A DNA stretch of 64,000 nt from Paenibacillus albus (GCF_003952225.1 NZ_CP034437.1:3672501-3736500); one strand, 5' to 3'. Shown: positions 31,047 to 39,934, numbered from the stretch's first letter. The notes: a model not told the origin generated them from the letters alone. A program made the numbers and translations.

Positions 31047-31787
31047 ATGACGCGTTATGTGGGGAGCAAATGGAAGAAGACTGCTGCACTCATGAAGGAG
31101 CGAGAGTTATCCGAATACGTACCCGAAACCGTCCAGCTGTCCAAGTCGTCACTCCATTCGTTATTGAGAAAATATGAGATGGTCTACGTCAAGCCCGTCG
31201 TTGGCATGCATGGGAACGGCGTCATGCGAGTGGAGCGCACAACTACCGGCTACCAGTACCAGCTGCAGGAGCGTGTTCGCAGCTTCGCGCATTTCGATGA
31301 CATGTACCGGTCCATTCAATCGTATACCCGCAAGAAACGATATCTTGCTCAGAAGGGAATAAGGCTGCTCAAGCATAATGGCCGAAGATTTGATCTTCGC
31401 GTCATGGCCCAGTATTCGCCTAACCGGCAATGGGAGACGACGGGCATTATCGGAAGAGTAGCCGGCAAGAACAAAATCGTCACGAACTTCCATGGCGGAG
31501 GCAAGCTTGTCTCGGCAAGAAGTTTGCTTGCGGAGCATACGAATTACGTTTATCCCAAATTGAATTCTCTTTCTATGCTTGGCGTGAAGGCAGGCAAAGC
31601 GATGCAGCGTTCATTCCCCGGTGTCTATGAAATCGGGCTCGACGTAGCGCTCGATCAGTCGCTGCGTCCATGGATTCTGGAAGTAAACACGAGTCCGGAC
31701 CCGTACGTGTTTAAGAAGCTTCCCGATAAAACGATATTTAAGCGCATTATGAGATACGCCAAGCTATATCCGAAGAAGCGAGTCTGA
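31047..31787 (+). CDS. Short YheC/YheD-family ATP-grasp protein
   Basis: A 246-residue protein with the ATP-grasp part of the YheC/YheD family: VYVKPVVGMHGNGVMRVE (ATP-binding strand), YLAQKGIRLLKHNGRRFDLRVMAQYS, and GLDVALDQSLRPWILEVNTSPDPYVFKKL with the metal-binding Glu and Asn. It lacks the N-terminal module of the longer copy on the minus strand near 7 kb. GGGGGA precedes the ATG. It is a single gene with its own terminator; the substrate is unknown. Confidence 0.85.
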   Translation: MTRYVGSKWKKTAALMKERELSEYVPETVQLSKSSLHSLLRKYEMVYVKPVVGMHGNGVMRVERTTTGYQYQLQERVRSFAHFDDMYRSIQSYTRKKRYLAQKGIRLLKHNGRRFDLRVMAQYSPNRQWETTGIIGRVAGKNKIVTNFHGGGKLVSARSLLAEHTNYVYPKLNSLSMLGVKAGKAMQRSFPGVYEIGLDVALDQSLRPWILEVNTSPDPYVFKKLPDKTIFKRIMRYAKLYPKKRV

Positions 31788-31790
31788 TTC

Positions 31791-31818
31791 CAATCAGGCT
31801 TTTTCTTTTGTCTGTGGA
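31791..31818 (+). terminator. Terminator behind the short YheC/YheD gene
   Basis: GTCTGATT and AATCAGGC form a stem around CC, followed by TTTTTCTTTT. Confidence 0.8.
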
Positions 31819-31927
31819 TGGGTTCTTTTTTTATGGGCAAAACTTCCAAATTAGTTGTTGTTGAGAGAAACAACATGTGCTAGAATCGCATTTAGGTAAA
31901 AATACCCAAATGCATCTAGGAGGAAAT

Positions 31928-32326
31928 ATGAACAAACGAATTGTAGTATTCATGCTCACACTTGCACTTATGCTCACGCTCATGCCGGTTTCTCTCGTAC
32001 AAGCTGCGTCGAAGGCCGATCTGCAGAAGAACGTCGCACTCATTATATCTGCATTCGCCAAACAAAGCGGTTATACAGCAGCTGACGTCAATTCGATAAT
32101 TGGTTACAAGCCGATCTACCAAATTAATGAGAATAATGGGTGGCTGCTGCCAAAATTCACGAATGCAAAGGTGCAGTTCAATTACTCGACGGACAAGAAC
32201 CGTGTCAAGCTCGTGCAGAAGCAGAAGAAAGAATACGCTGGCGGCAGTTACGACACCAATGCGACAGCAGTGCTTGTAAAAACCAAATACGGGTGGAAAA
32301 TTGATGATTATGGCTACAATTTCTAG
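31928..32326 (+). CDS. Small secreted hypothetical protein
   Basis: A 132-residue protein with a clear signal peptide: MNKR, a hydrophobic core (IVVFMLTLALMLTLMPVSLV) and the cleavage site QAA-S near residue 27. The mature part of about 105 residues is mixed and rich in Lys and Asn with no recognised domain. AGGAGG lies six bases before ATG 31928, which decides this start. It precedes the L,D-transpeptidase gene and may act in the same wall compartment; function unknown. Confidence 0.8.
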   Translation: MNKRIVVFMLTLALMLTLMPVSLVQAASKADLQKNVALIISAFAKQSGYTAADVNSIIGYKPIYQINENNGWLLPKFTNAKVQFNYSTDKNRVKLVQKQKKEYAGGSYDTNATAVLVKTKYGWKIDDYGYNF

Positions 32327-32389
32327 TCATCAACTACTTGTCCATTCATATATTGATTATTATTCAACATATGATTGGAGGATTTGCTT

Positions 32390-33271
32390 CTGAAACGGTA
32401 CCGAATGAAGTCCGTCGTGATCACGATTCTTATTGCGTTTATGGGTGCATTCTTTGTACCTGCCGGCACGAGCGCAGCCAATACCAAGAGCGAGCTTATC
32501 ATTGTCAATAAACGAACGAATCAATTGGCATTCTACATCAATGGCGAGCTTATAAAAACATTCTCGGTGGGAACAGGCAGATCGCCTGATCTGACGCCAG
32601 AGGGCACGTTCAAGATTGTGAACAAGATTAAGAACAGGCCGTATTACAAAGACCATATTGCGGGCGGCGATCCAACGAACCCGCTCGGCGACCGATGGCT
32701 GGGGCTGGAGGTAGGCTCGACGTATGGCACGACTTATGCGATACACGGGAATAACAACAGCAAGTCAATCGGCAAGTACGTAAGCGCCGGCTGTATCCGG
32801 ATGTTGAATGACGAAATTCATTGGCTGTATCCGCAGATTGTAATTGGTGCGAAGGTCGTCATTACGACGTCGAAGCTGGATTTTGCAGCGATTGCGGAGC
32901 AGAATGATTATCCGGTCACGCATTATTTTGCTGGATCGTTGTTTCTGGACGGCAAGTCGGTGAAGCTCGATCATAAGCTGATGATGGTGGATTCCCGCGT
33001 GTTTATTCCGATGCGAGAGGTGTTTGAGCTTCTGGGAGCGAAGGTGAGCTGGGACGCACAGACGAAGAAAGTTACTGCGGTCATTGGTTCTCAGACCATC
33101 ACGCATACGGCATTAGCCGGAACTGCCAGCGTTGACGGCACCTCGATAGCGATCACCAATTCGCGAATTGTCGATAACTCGCTGCTGCTGCCATTGCGAG
33201 ATATAACGGAGCTTATCGGTCATCAAGTCGATTGGGATGCAGCGAAGAAGCAAATTCGAATTACATCATAA
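32390..33271 (+). CDS. L,D-transpeptidase (YkuD) with C-terminal stalk domain
   Basis: A secreted wall cross-linking enzyme. After a signal peptide (SVVITILIAFMGAFFVPAGTSAA) comes a YkuD domain of about 130 residues with the catalytic block YAIHGNNN...YVSAGCIRML (His and Cys). The C-terminal ~100 residues are a copper-amine-oxidase-N-type stalk (KLDHKLMMVDSRVFIPMREVFELLGAKVSWDAQTKKVTA). GGAGG at 32377-32381 lies eight bases before CTG 32390 (MKRYRMKS); ATG 32405 is 23 bases away and TTG 32384 only two, so CTG initiation is the best fit. Confidence 0.88.
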   Translation: MKRYRMKSVVITILIAFMGAFFVPAGTSAANTKSELIIVNKRTNQLAFYINGELIKTFSVGTGRSPDLTPEGTFKIVNKIKNRPYYKDHIAGGDPTNPLGDRWLGLEVGSTYGTTYAIHGNNNSKSIGKYVSAGCIRMLNDEIHWLYPQIVIGAKVVITTSKLDFAAIAEQNDYPVTHYFAGSLFLDGKSVKLDHKLMMVDSRVFIPMREVFELLGAKVSWDAQTKKVTAVIGSQTITHTALAGTASVDGTSIAITNSRIVDNSLLLPLRDITELIGHQVDWDAAKKQIRITS

Positions 33272-33289
33272 TGCACTTATTCATGTAGC

Positions 33290-33316
33290 GGGCTGCCTTG
33301 TAGGCGGCTCTTTTTG
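33290..33316 (+). terminator. Terminator behind the L,D-transpeptidase
   Basis: GGGCTGCC and GGCGGCTC form an 8-bp stem with two G-U pairs, followed by TTTTTGTTTT. Confidence 0.75.
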
Positions 33317-33379
33317 TTTTAGTATACAAATGAAGGTGAATCGATTAAATTAGAGAAACAATATATCTTCAGGGGTAAA

Positions 33380-34696
33380 ATGATGACTTTATCGAAACGT
33401 TTCACCATAAAAAGGAAGCAATCGGATAGCCGAAGGTACTTAAGATTGATTACGAGCGAAGGGATTTCCGGAGGGCTGCTAGCGAGCATGCTCGGTGGAC
33501 CGTTCCTGACTGGATTCATGCTGTATCTTGGCGCATCATCCGCGCAGATCGGCTTCGCGCTTGCAATTCCAGCATTCGCTAACCTGGCGCAAATCTTCAC
33601 GGCGATCGTAACTCATAATGTCGATAATCGACGAGCTTATGTATTCGGCTACGGTGTGCTATACCGAGTGCTGTGGGTTCTGACAGGGCTGATTCCGTTC
33701 GTATTGCCGGAGAGCTACTGGGTCTATTCGTTCATCACGCTATATTTGCTGTCATACTTATGCTCGAACATCGCCGGCGTCATCTGGGCTTCGCTTATCA
33801 GCGATATGATTCCTTCACAGGTGCGAGGAAGATACATGGGCATAAGGAACACAATCGTAGGCGGACTTGCCGCAGCAGCGGTGCTTGCTGGTGGTCAATT
33901 GCTGGAGTTGTTCTCGAAACAGAACGGATTCATTTTCTTATATGGCATCGCGGCAATCTGTATGGTGTGGAACGGCTATCATTTGTTCAACTATCCGAAT
34001 CTCCCCTACGAGAAATCGCAGGAATCCCATAAGCTGCAGCTGCTGTTGAAGCCGCTCAAGGACCGCTCGTTCTTACGCGCGACCTTGTTCCTAGCGGCAT
34101 GGATCTTCTTCCAGAACATATCGGTGCCGCTGTTCTCGTATGTCATGCAGGACGTGCTCAGCATAAGCATACAGTGGGTGACGATCATTACGACGATCCA
34201 AATGATTGTCATGATGGCGAGCTATTATGTGTGGGGCAACATGAACGCGAAGTATGGAACAAAGCGAGTACTGCTATGGACATTGCCAATTATCGCTGCA
34301 GCTTGCTTGCTGTGGGGCGCAATTGCATGGATTCCGGCCATTCCGGTGCTGATTCTGGTGCATATGCTGCTTGGCATCGGTACCGGCGGTTTCACGCAGC
34401 TGACTTTCAATTTCACGATTGAAGAAGCGCCGGCCTCGGAACGGACCATCTATGTGGCGGTTTTTGCAGCGCTGACAGGGTTTACCGGATTTCTTGGCCC
34501 GATTCTCGGAGGCGAAATCTATCGGAAGATGAGCACGATGCCGACTTGGCTGGAGCATTATGGATTCAGTGCTGGTATGGGACTTGTGCTGCTAGGCTTG
34601 GCGCTCACTGCCGGACGATCCATGCTGAGACCGAATCGTGTGAATGCAAGCAGCAAAGCAGTTGTGCAGAAGAAGCATGAAGAGCTGGCAAGCTGA
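33380..34696 (+). CDS. MFS-family transporter
   Basis: A 438-residue membrane protein with about 12 hydrophobic helices and a basic N-terminus (KRFTIKRKQSDSRRYLRLITSEG). A recognisable central loop, SDMIPSQVRGRYMGIRNTIVGG, resembles the loop after helix 4 in sugar/drug MFS proteins. The classical loop 2-3 motif is not obvious, so this is a divergent MFS group. AGGGG lies before ATG 33380. Substrate unknown. Confidence 0.8.
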   Translation: MMTLSKRFTIKRKQSDSRRYLRLITSEGISGGLLASMLGGPFLTGFMLYLGASSAQIGFALAIPAFANLAQIFTAIVTHNVDNRRAYVFGYGVLYRVLWVLTGLIPFVLPESYWVYSFITLYLLSYLCSNIAGVIWASLISDMIPSQVRGRYMGIRNTIVGGLAAAAVLAGGQLLELFSKQNGFIFLYGIAAICMVWNGYHLFNYPNLPYEKSQESHKLQLLLKPLKDRSFLRATLFLAAWIFFQNISVPLFSYVMQDVLSISIQWVTIITTIQMIVMMASYYVWGNMNAKYGTKRVLLWTLPIIAAACLLWGAIAWIPAIPVLILVHMLLGIGTGGFTQLTFNFTIEEAPASERTIYVAVFAALTGFTGFLGPILGGEIYRKMSTMPTWLEHYGFSAGMGLVLLGLALTAGRSMLRPNRVNASSKAVVQKKHEELAS

Positions 34697-34763
34697 TTAT
34701 GGTTTAGCTGTTCTTAGAGACGTGACATCCGTTAGTGTATTCATGCAGTAGGGAGGTAAGCGC

Positions 34764-35954
34764 ATGCGTTATGATTTTGCCCGGATCAACGACCGCCGGA
34801 ACAGCTCCAGCTTCAAGTGGGACGGTCTTGCCGCTAGCTATGGTCCTATCGATGATGCGATTCCGATGTGGGTGGCAGATATGGATTTCGCTTCTCCTCC
34901 GGAAGTGGTGGAAGCTCTGCAGAAGCGAGCCCGCCATGGCATATTCGGCTATTCGTTCCGCCCCGATTCGTATCTCGAAGCGATTACCGATTGGCTCGAA
35001 AGACGGCATCAGTGGCGCATTGATCCGGCATGGATTGCGCATAGCCCAGATGTTATCGCAGCGCTGTCAATCCTCATCGAAACGTTCACAAAGCAAGGCG
35101 ATAAAATCATTTATCAAGCGCCTGTCTATAATTTCGCTAGAATTATTGAGAATCAGGGGCGTATCGCGGTCAATAATCCGCTTCGCTATGCGCATGATGA
35201 CTATACCTATACGATGGACCTTGACGGCTTGGAAGCGATGCTTGAGCTTGATCAGACATTTACGATGCTTATCCTATGCAGCCCGCACAATCCAATAGGC
35301 CGAGTGTGGCAGCGGGAGGAGCTCGAACGATTAGGACGGATCTGTGTAAAATATAACCTGCTCGTCGTATCGGACGAAATCCACTGTGATCTCGTCCATG
35401 AGGGCAATAAGCATATCCCGATCAGCTCGATCTCTGCTGAACTCGCGGCGCATTCGTTTACTTGCATCGCCCCGAGCAAAACGTTCAATTTACTAAGCAT
35501 GCACGCTGCAGCCGTTATTATCCCGAACGAAGCGTTGCGAGCGCAGTACAATCAAGCGTTGAAAAGGCTAGGGCTGGATTCTCCGAACACATTCGGCAGC
35601 ATCGCGCTTGAAACGGCTTACCGTGAGGGTGAAGGTTGGTTGAACGAGCTGCTTATTTACTTGAAAGGCAATATTCAGCTCATCACCGAGTTCTTCGAAG
35701 CACGAATACCGCAAATTCGCATCATTCAGCCAGAAGGGACATATCTCATATGGTTAGATTGCAGTGAACTTGAGCGGAGCTGCGCTGACCTTGAACTGTT
35801 CTTCGCTCACAAGGCGAGGGTTATTTTGCAGCCTGGTCTTTCATTCGGCGAGGAAGGGGCGGGCTTCATGCGTATGAATGCAGCATGTCCGCGTTCTGTA
35901 TTGGAAGAGGCTATGCGCCGAATTGAAGCTGCCCTTCAAGAGATTCGCGATTAA
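34764..35954 (+). CDS. MalY/PatB-family PLP-dependent aminotransferase or C-S lyase
   Basis: A 396-residue fold-type I PLP enzyme. Seen: the N-terminal PMWVADMDFASPPEVVEAL typical of MalY/PatB, YQAPVYNFARIIENQGR, ILCSPHNPIGRVW (Asn facing PLP), VVSDEIHCDLV (Asp-Glu) and IAPSKTFNLLSMHAAAVII with the PLP Lys. Family members cleave C-S bonds in cystathionine or cysteine conjugates, some act as transaminases. GGGAGG precedes the ATG. It stands alone, upstream of the sigma-W-like unit. Confidence 0.9.
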   Translation: MRYDFARINDRRNSSSFKWDGLAASYGPIDDAIPMWVADMDFASPPEVVEALQKRARHGIFGYSFRPDSYLEAITDWLERRHQWRIDPAWIAHSPDVIAALSILIETFTKQGDKIIYQAPVYNFARIIENQGRIAVNNPLRYAHDDYTYTMDLDGLEAMLELDQTFTMLILCSPHNPIGRVWQREELERLGRICVKYNLLVVSDEIHCDLVHEGNKHIPISSISAELAAHSFTCIAPSKTFNLLSMHAAAVIIPNEALRAQYNQALKRLGLDSPNTFGSIALETAYREGEGWLNELLIYLKGNIQLITEFFEARIPQIRIIQPEGTYLIWLDCSELERSCADLELFFAHKARVILQPGLSFGEEGAGFMRMNAACPRSVLEEAMRRIEAALQEIRD

Positions 35955-36009
35955 AGAATGGCTATTCGGGCGCTGCAGCTGATAGAATAAGATAAGAATG
36001 ACATTATTT

Positions 36010-36036
36010 TGAAACATTGTTCTGTAATCCTACGTA
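36010..36036 (+). promoter_or_regulatory. Sigma-W-like ECF promoter
   Basis: TGAAAC (36010-36015), 17 bases, CGTA (36033-36036). Both elements equal the B. subtilis sigma-W consensus and the position, 38 bases before the start codon, is right for the following operon. Confidence 0.75.
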
Positions 36037-36073
36037 CAATTGGTTAACTTGAATCGGTATGGAGGTTTGACAC

Positions 36074-37168
36074 ATGGGAGTAATGGATTGGTTACGTGAG
36101 CAATTCACCGGAGAGAAAGTATGTCCAATTGAACATCTGGAGAGCTACAAAAGGCTTGGAGAGCAGGTTTATTCCCTGCATGTCGAGCTGGCAGAGAGCA
36201 CCTCTGCACGTGCTCAAGCGATCGTGCAGGCTGCACGAAGCATTCAAATTATGGCTGATGAGCTGCTCGGCGATGCGCTTGATGGCGCCGTTCCGAAAGC
36301 CGTGCCGATTGTAACGCATGATCAGGCGGATGTCTGGTACGGCATGCTGCCAGATTTGATGGTCGCCGCAAGGCAGGAATCTGCATTCGCAAATTCAGCG
36401 CGCATAAAGCTGCCCGTTCGGCTCGGCACGCAGATTGAAGGTCCGAAGCCTTGCCCTGAACAGCATATCGCCGGGCTGAGAAGAGCTGCCGCAGGACTTG
36501 AAGGGCTGCTCGCGCTTGATGTGTCCGTCGCTCGTGGCGAGAAGGACACGTACAAGGAAGCGATTCTGCTGTATGAAGAAGCGAGAACACGCAAGCAAGC
36601 CGGCGATTCTATCGTGGGTACAATCTCGAATGGCCGGCGCGTCTCGGAGGAGAGCCATGAAGATGCTGAGGAACAGTACTGGATGGCGCTCACGAACTAC
36701 ATCCTCGTCGCGCAAGGCTTGAAGGACCCTGAGATGCTGAAGGGCTTGTCTACGGCGGTTCCAGGCACGAGAGGCGTCATTCCGTGCAAACTGGATTCGG
36801 ATAACATCTGGAAAGTGACCTCACAGGTTGCTATTAATGAAATCCGTAAAGCGGGCGAGTATGCCCAAGCAGAACGCGATCTTATCGAGCACTGGGAGAA
36901 TTTCATCGAGACGAGAGTGGAGCGCGAATACGAAACGACCGTTGAAGAGCTGCTGAAGCGCGGCCATATCAAGGAAGATTCGTACTGGTACTGCTGCCCA
37001 TTCCCAGCCGTATACCGCGTGCTGGTGGATTCGGTGAATGTGCTCGGCAATGGCATTCCAAGAGGGCATGTGTTCGTGTTCGAATACGGCGATGACGGCG
37101 AGCCTGGCCGCTTCATTACGCAGTCTACCTTCCAATCCGCCGATGAGCGAAAATATTGCGACGACTAA
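36074..37168 (+). CDS. Unknown protein, first gene of a sigma-W-like operon
   Basis: I do not recognise this 364-residue soluble protein. It has no signal peptide or membrane segment. The N-terminal 220 residues look largely helical (YKRLGEQVYSLHVELAESTSARAQAIVQAARS, EQHIAGLRRAAAGLEGLLAL); the C-terminal 90 contain a beta-rich part with paired Cys (SYWYCCPFPAVYRVL) and FEYGDDGEPGRF. Cys residues at CPIEH, KPCPEQH, VIPCKLD and YWYCC may matter structurally. GGAGG precedes the ATG. It is followed after 21 bases by a PspA-like gene, and its promoter matches sigma-W, so a role in envelope stress is inferred. Confidence 0.8.
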   Translation: MGVMDWLREQFTGEKVCPIEHLESYKRLGEQVYSLHVELAESTSARAQAIVQAARSIQIMADELLGDALDGAVPKAVPIVTHDQADVWYGMLPDLMVAARQESAFANSARIKLPVRLGTQIEGPKPCPEQHIAGLRRAAAGLEGLLALDVSVARGEKDTYKEAILLYEEARTRKQAGDSIVGTISNGRRVSEESHEDAEEQYWMALTNYILVAQGLKDPEMLKGLSTAVPGTRGVIPCKLDSDNIWKVTSQVAINEIRKAGEYAQAERDLIEHWENFIETRVEREYETTVEELLKRGHIKEDSYWYCCPFPAVYRVLVDSVNVLGNGIPRGHVFVFEYGDDGEPGRFITQSTFQSADERKYCDD

Positions 37169-37189
37169 AAAGCCGGCAGGAGAGCAGCG

Positions 37190-37651
37190 ATGGGAATAAT
37201 TAATCGAATCATTCAGTTATACCGCGCGAATTCGTATAAGGAAGCCGAGCCTGTCTCCTTCGAGGTCTATCTCGAAGCGGCGAATGAAAGGCTTCGCGAA
37301 TTTGCCGTTATTGTGAGCCGTTTGGAATCCGAGCTGCTGTCCGCGAAGAATCGTCGACAAGCGATTGAGAAGCAGCAGCAGCAGCTTCGGGAGCAAGCGG
37401 AACAAGCCGCTTCACAGCAGGATGCGGAGGCGGCGAAGCGCTATCTCGAGCAATCGTACACAAGCAAGACGCGCTCGGCTGCCATGCAGCAGGACATTGA
37501 CAAGTTGGAAGAGCGAATTGCCGTAACCAAGGAGCGCTTCGCAGAGCTGACCCGAGTGATCGAGGAAGCCAGCAGCAAGCATGATGCCATCATGATTCGC
37601 AATTTGCTGGCGTCGGCGGAGATCGAAGCGGGCAAAACCATTCATAAATAA
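37190..37651 (+). CDS. Short PspA/IM30-like coiled-coil protein
   Basis: A 153-residue protein. Its start, MGIINRIIQLYRANSYK, resembles the membrane-binding amphipathic first helix of PspA (MGIF-R-), and residues 30-150 form a long Glu/Gln/Arg-rich coiled coil, as in the PspA/Vipp1 ESCRT-III-like family. It is about 70 residues shorter than typical PspA. AGGAGA precedes the ATG. It shares the operon with the unknown gene upstream and ends in a bidirectional terminator. PspA in B. subtilis is a sigma-W target, matching the promoter here. Membrane binding is inferred. Confidence 0.7.
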   Translation: MGIINRIIQLYRANSYKEAEPVSFEVYLEAANERLREFAVIVSRLESELLSAKNRRQAIEKQQQQLREQAEQAASQQDAEAAKRYLEQSYTSKTRSAAMQQDIDKLEERIAVTKERFAELTRVIEEASSKHDAIMIRNLLASAEIEAGKTIHK

Positions 37652-37655
37652 GCAA

Positions 37656-37692
37656 AAGACTGCCGGTCGCTGTTCATGGACCAGGCAGTCTT
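37656..37692. terminator. Bidirectional terminator
   Basis: AAGACTGCC and GGCAGTCTT with inner GGTC/GGACC pairing form a stem between the PspA-like gene and the convergent lipoprotein gene. Confidence 0.75.
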
Positions 37693-37694
37693 CT

Positions 37695-38285
37695 TCATTC
37701 AGGACGGGTGAATAGAATCGTTATGGAACGGATAGCCTCATTCACATTAATAATCGCATCCCTGATGATTAACTCATCAATCGCCGCGCCACCTTGCAGA
37801 AGCGGCTCTCTCGCTGCGATTTGCGCCATGAGCTCATCATTTTGCCGGATTCTATCGTCCGTTATGGCATGGAGTGATTTCAGATGCTGCTCATACTCGG
37901 CACGTTCTGGTGATTTGTATGGAACCCCTTGCGACAGCGCGATCAGGGCATCGTCAAAGAAAAATTTCATGTAAAGAACAATCGGGCCTGCCAGCAGATC
38001 CTTCATCGTCGCGACTTCTTCGTCTGTTGCCTTCACTTCGTCGACGAGCTCCCAGAATTGCCTGATCGTCTCCGGCGTCAAGTTGTTCTTGTCACGCACA
38101 ACACGCGCAACGAACATCTGAAACCGATCTTTCTGGTGGGCGGTCATGTTCTTGGCGAGGGTGACTTGGGGTTCCTCTGTCACGACAGAGACATTCGTTT
38201 CCTTGTCACTGCCTCGCTCCCAATCGCAGCCGATTAAGCTGACTAACATCACAATTACGATCATGGAAGCTTTAATCCATCTCAG
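37695..38285 (-). CDS. Predicted lipoprotein, unknown function
   Basis: A helical protein of about 196 residues with a lipoprotein signal: RWIK, a hydrophobic run MIVIVMLVSL and lipobox LIGC (Cys20 from CTG 38285). The mature part contains charged helices (DRFQMFVARVVRDKNNLTPETIRQFWELV) and no known domain. The start is uncertain: TTG 38321 and GTG 38303 have no ribosome binding site, while GAGAGGCG sits six bases before CTG 38285, which also gives a normal signal peptide. It is convergent with the PspA-like operon. Confidence 0.7.
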   Translation of the reverse strand: MRWIKASMIVIVMLVSLIGCDWERGSDKETNVSVVTEEPQVTLAKNMTAHQKDRFQMFVARVVRDKNNLTPETIRQFWELVDEVKATDEEVATMKDLLAGPIVLYMKFFFDDALIALSQGVPYKSPERAEYEQHLKSLHAITDDRIRQNDELMAQIAAREPLLQGGAAIDELIIRDAIINVNEAIRSITILFTRPE

Positions 38286-38435
38286 ATGAATCGCCTCTCT
38301 CACCAAGGTGTCATACCGCAATTAGGGCTTTAAAGCATCTCCCTCCTAAAGTATGAAATCGCGGCTCGTATCATTAATAAAAAAATGATTTACCTTGCCT
38401 CCGTTATCTGATAATATAAACGCAACATTCAAATG

Positions 38436-38729
38436 CGATGAAGAGAAGAGTAGGTAAAGAACTGCTTTTACAGAGAGCTCCGGCAGCTGGAAAGGGGCAA
38501 AGCAAACTTTATTGAAAAAAGGCTCAGAGCAGCACACCGGAACCGGCAATCGGCGGGGGATGGCGTGACAGGAGCTCCTGTTACAGAGCTAGAGTATAAG
38601 CATTGCAAGCTGATAATGCCGTACTCGAGGAGGCTGAAATGGCGACATTTCGGCGAATCTAGGGTGGTACCACGAGCATGCCAATCTCGTCCCTAAGACT
38701 TTTCGAAGTCTTGGGGTGGGATTTTTTTG
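38436..38729 (+). promoter_or_regulatory. T-box leader of asd, specifier read as AAA (Lys)
   Basis: The canonical T-box AGGGTGGTACCACGAG lies at 38661-38676. Stem I begins GATGAAGAG and contains AGAGAGC and CAGCTGGAAA distal-loop blocks; TGCTTT pairs with AAAGCA and TAAAG with CTTTA. The specifier loop shows the loop-E strands AGTA (left) and GAA (38514-38516), directly followed by AAA (38517-38519), a lysine codon. Stem III is GAGTA...TACTC. Uncharged tRNA-Lys should favour the antiterminator. Lysine fits the downstream asd gene, an enzyme of the aspartate pathway. The specifier assignment is a manual fold. Confidence 0.88.
38688..38729 (+). terminator. T-box terminator hairpin
   Basis: TCCC-AAGACTT, TTCG loop, AAGTCTT-GGGG(T)GGGA followed by seven T. 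The sequence just before it (TCTCGTCCC) is complementary to the T-box, so antiterminator and terminator compete. Confidence 0.88.
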
Positions 38730-38833
38730 TTATAAAAAGGTGCTGTTGCAACTTGGCTCACGCATGCATAAGGTACACCAAATGGGATTTTCAAACAGAA
38801 AACATATATGACGCTGAAAGGAATTGAATTGGA

Positions 38834-39919
38834 ATGACGGATAAACTAAAAGTTGGTATTGTCGGTGGTACAGGGATGGTCGGTCAGCGTTTTGTTGAGC
38901 TGCTCGATCAGCATCCATGGTTTAAAGTAACAGTTATTGCGGCGAGCGCTGGCTCGGCCGGCAAAACATATGAACAAGCGGTTCAAGGCAGATGGAAGCT
39001 GTCCACGCCGATTCCTGAATCCGTGAAGCAGATCGTTGTCCAGGATGCTTCGAAGGTAGAAGAAGTAGCTGGCGGCGTTGATTTCGTATTCTGCGCGGTT
39101 GATATGAAGAAGGATGAAATTAAAGCGCTTGAAGAAGCTTACGCAAAGACAGGCACGCCTGTCGTTTCGAATAACTCGGCACACCGCTGGACGCCAGACG
39201 TTCCGATGGTCATTCCGGAAATCAACCCAAGCCATCTCGAAGTTATCGCAGCACAGCGCAAGCGTCTCGGAACGGAAACAGGCTTCATTGCCGTGAAGCC
39301 GAACTGCTCCATCCAGAGCTACGTGCCAGCGCTTCATGCGCTGCTTGACTTCAAGCCTACGCAAGTCGTTGCTTCGACTTACCAAGCAATCTCCGGCGCA
39401 GGCAAGAACTTCACGGATTGGCCGGATATGCTCGACAACGTCATTCCTTACATCGGCGGCGAAGAAGAGAAGAGCGAGCAGGAGCCGCTTCGGATCTGGG
39501 GTTCGGTCGAGAACGGCGAGATCGTGAAAGCAAGCGCGCCGCTTATCACGACGCAGTGTATCCGTGTTCCTGTAACAGACGGCCACTTGGCGACTGTATT
39601 CGCATCGTTCGAGAATAAACCGGCAAAGGAAGAGATTCTTACTCGCTGGCGTGAATACCAAGGCCGTCCACAGCAATTGGGATTGCCAAGCGCGCCGAAA
39701 CAGTTCATCACATACTTCGAAGAAGAGAACAGACCGCAAACCAAGCTTGACCGTGACATTGAACACGGCATGGGCGTATCCGTTGGCCGTCTACGTGAAG
39801 ACTCGATCTACGATTTCAAATTCGTTGGGCTGTCGCACAACACGCTCCGCGGAGCTGCAGGCGGTGCGGTTCTTATCGCCGAGCTGCTGAAGGCAGAAGG
39901 CTACATCGCAGCCAAATAA
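38834..39919 (+). CDS. asd: Aspartate-semialdehyde dehydrogenase, archaeal/fungal type
   Basis: A 361-residue enzyme that reduces aspartyl phosphate to aspartate semialdehyde with NADPH, on the way to lysine, threonine and methionine. Seen: the nucleotide motif GIVGGTGMVGQRF, catalytic Cys in KPNCSIQSYVPAL, QAISGAGKNFTDWPDMLDNVIPYIGGEEEKSEQE and late His in TTQCIRVPVTDGHLATVFASF. The IPYIGGEEEK block and GKTYEQAV are features of the archaeal/fungal class (as in yeast Hom2), not of the common bacterial class. It is controlled by the lysine-type T-box directly upstream, and a terminator follows. Confidence 0.93.
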   Translation: MTDKLKVGIVGGTGMVGQRFVELLDQHPWFKVTVIAASAGSAGKTYEQAVQGRWKLSTPIPESVKQIVVQDASKVEEVAGGVDFVFCAVDMKKDEIKALEEAYAKTGTPVVSNNSAHRWTPDVPMVIPEINPSHLEVIAAQRKRLGTETGFIAVKPNCSIQSYVPALHALLDFKPTQVVASTYQAISGAGKNFTDWPDMLDNVIPYIGGEEEKSEQEPLRIWGSVENGEIVKASAPLITTQCIRVPVTDGHLATVFASFENKPAKEEILTRWREYQGRPQQLGLPSAPKQFITYFEEENRPQTKLDRDIEHGMGVSVGRLREDSIYDFKFVGLSHNTLRGAAGGAVLIAELLKAEGYIAAK

Positions 39920-39934
39920 GATTAAAGATGAGGG

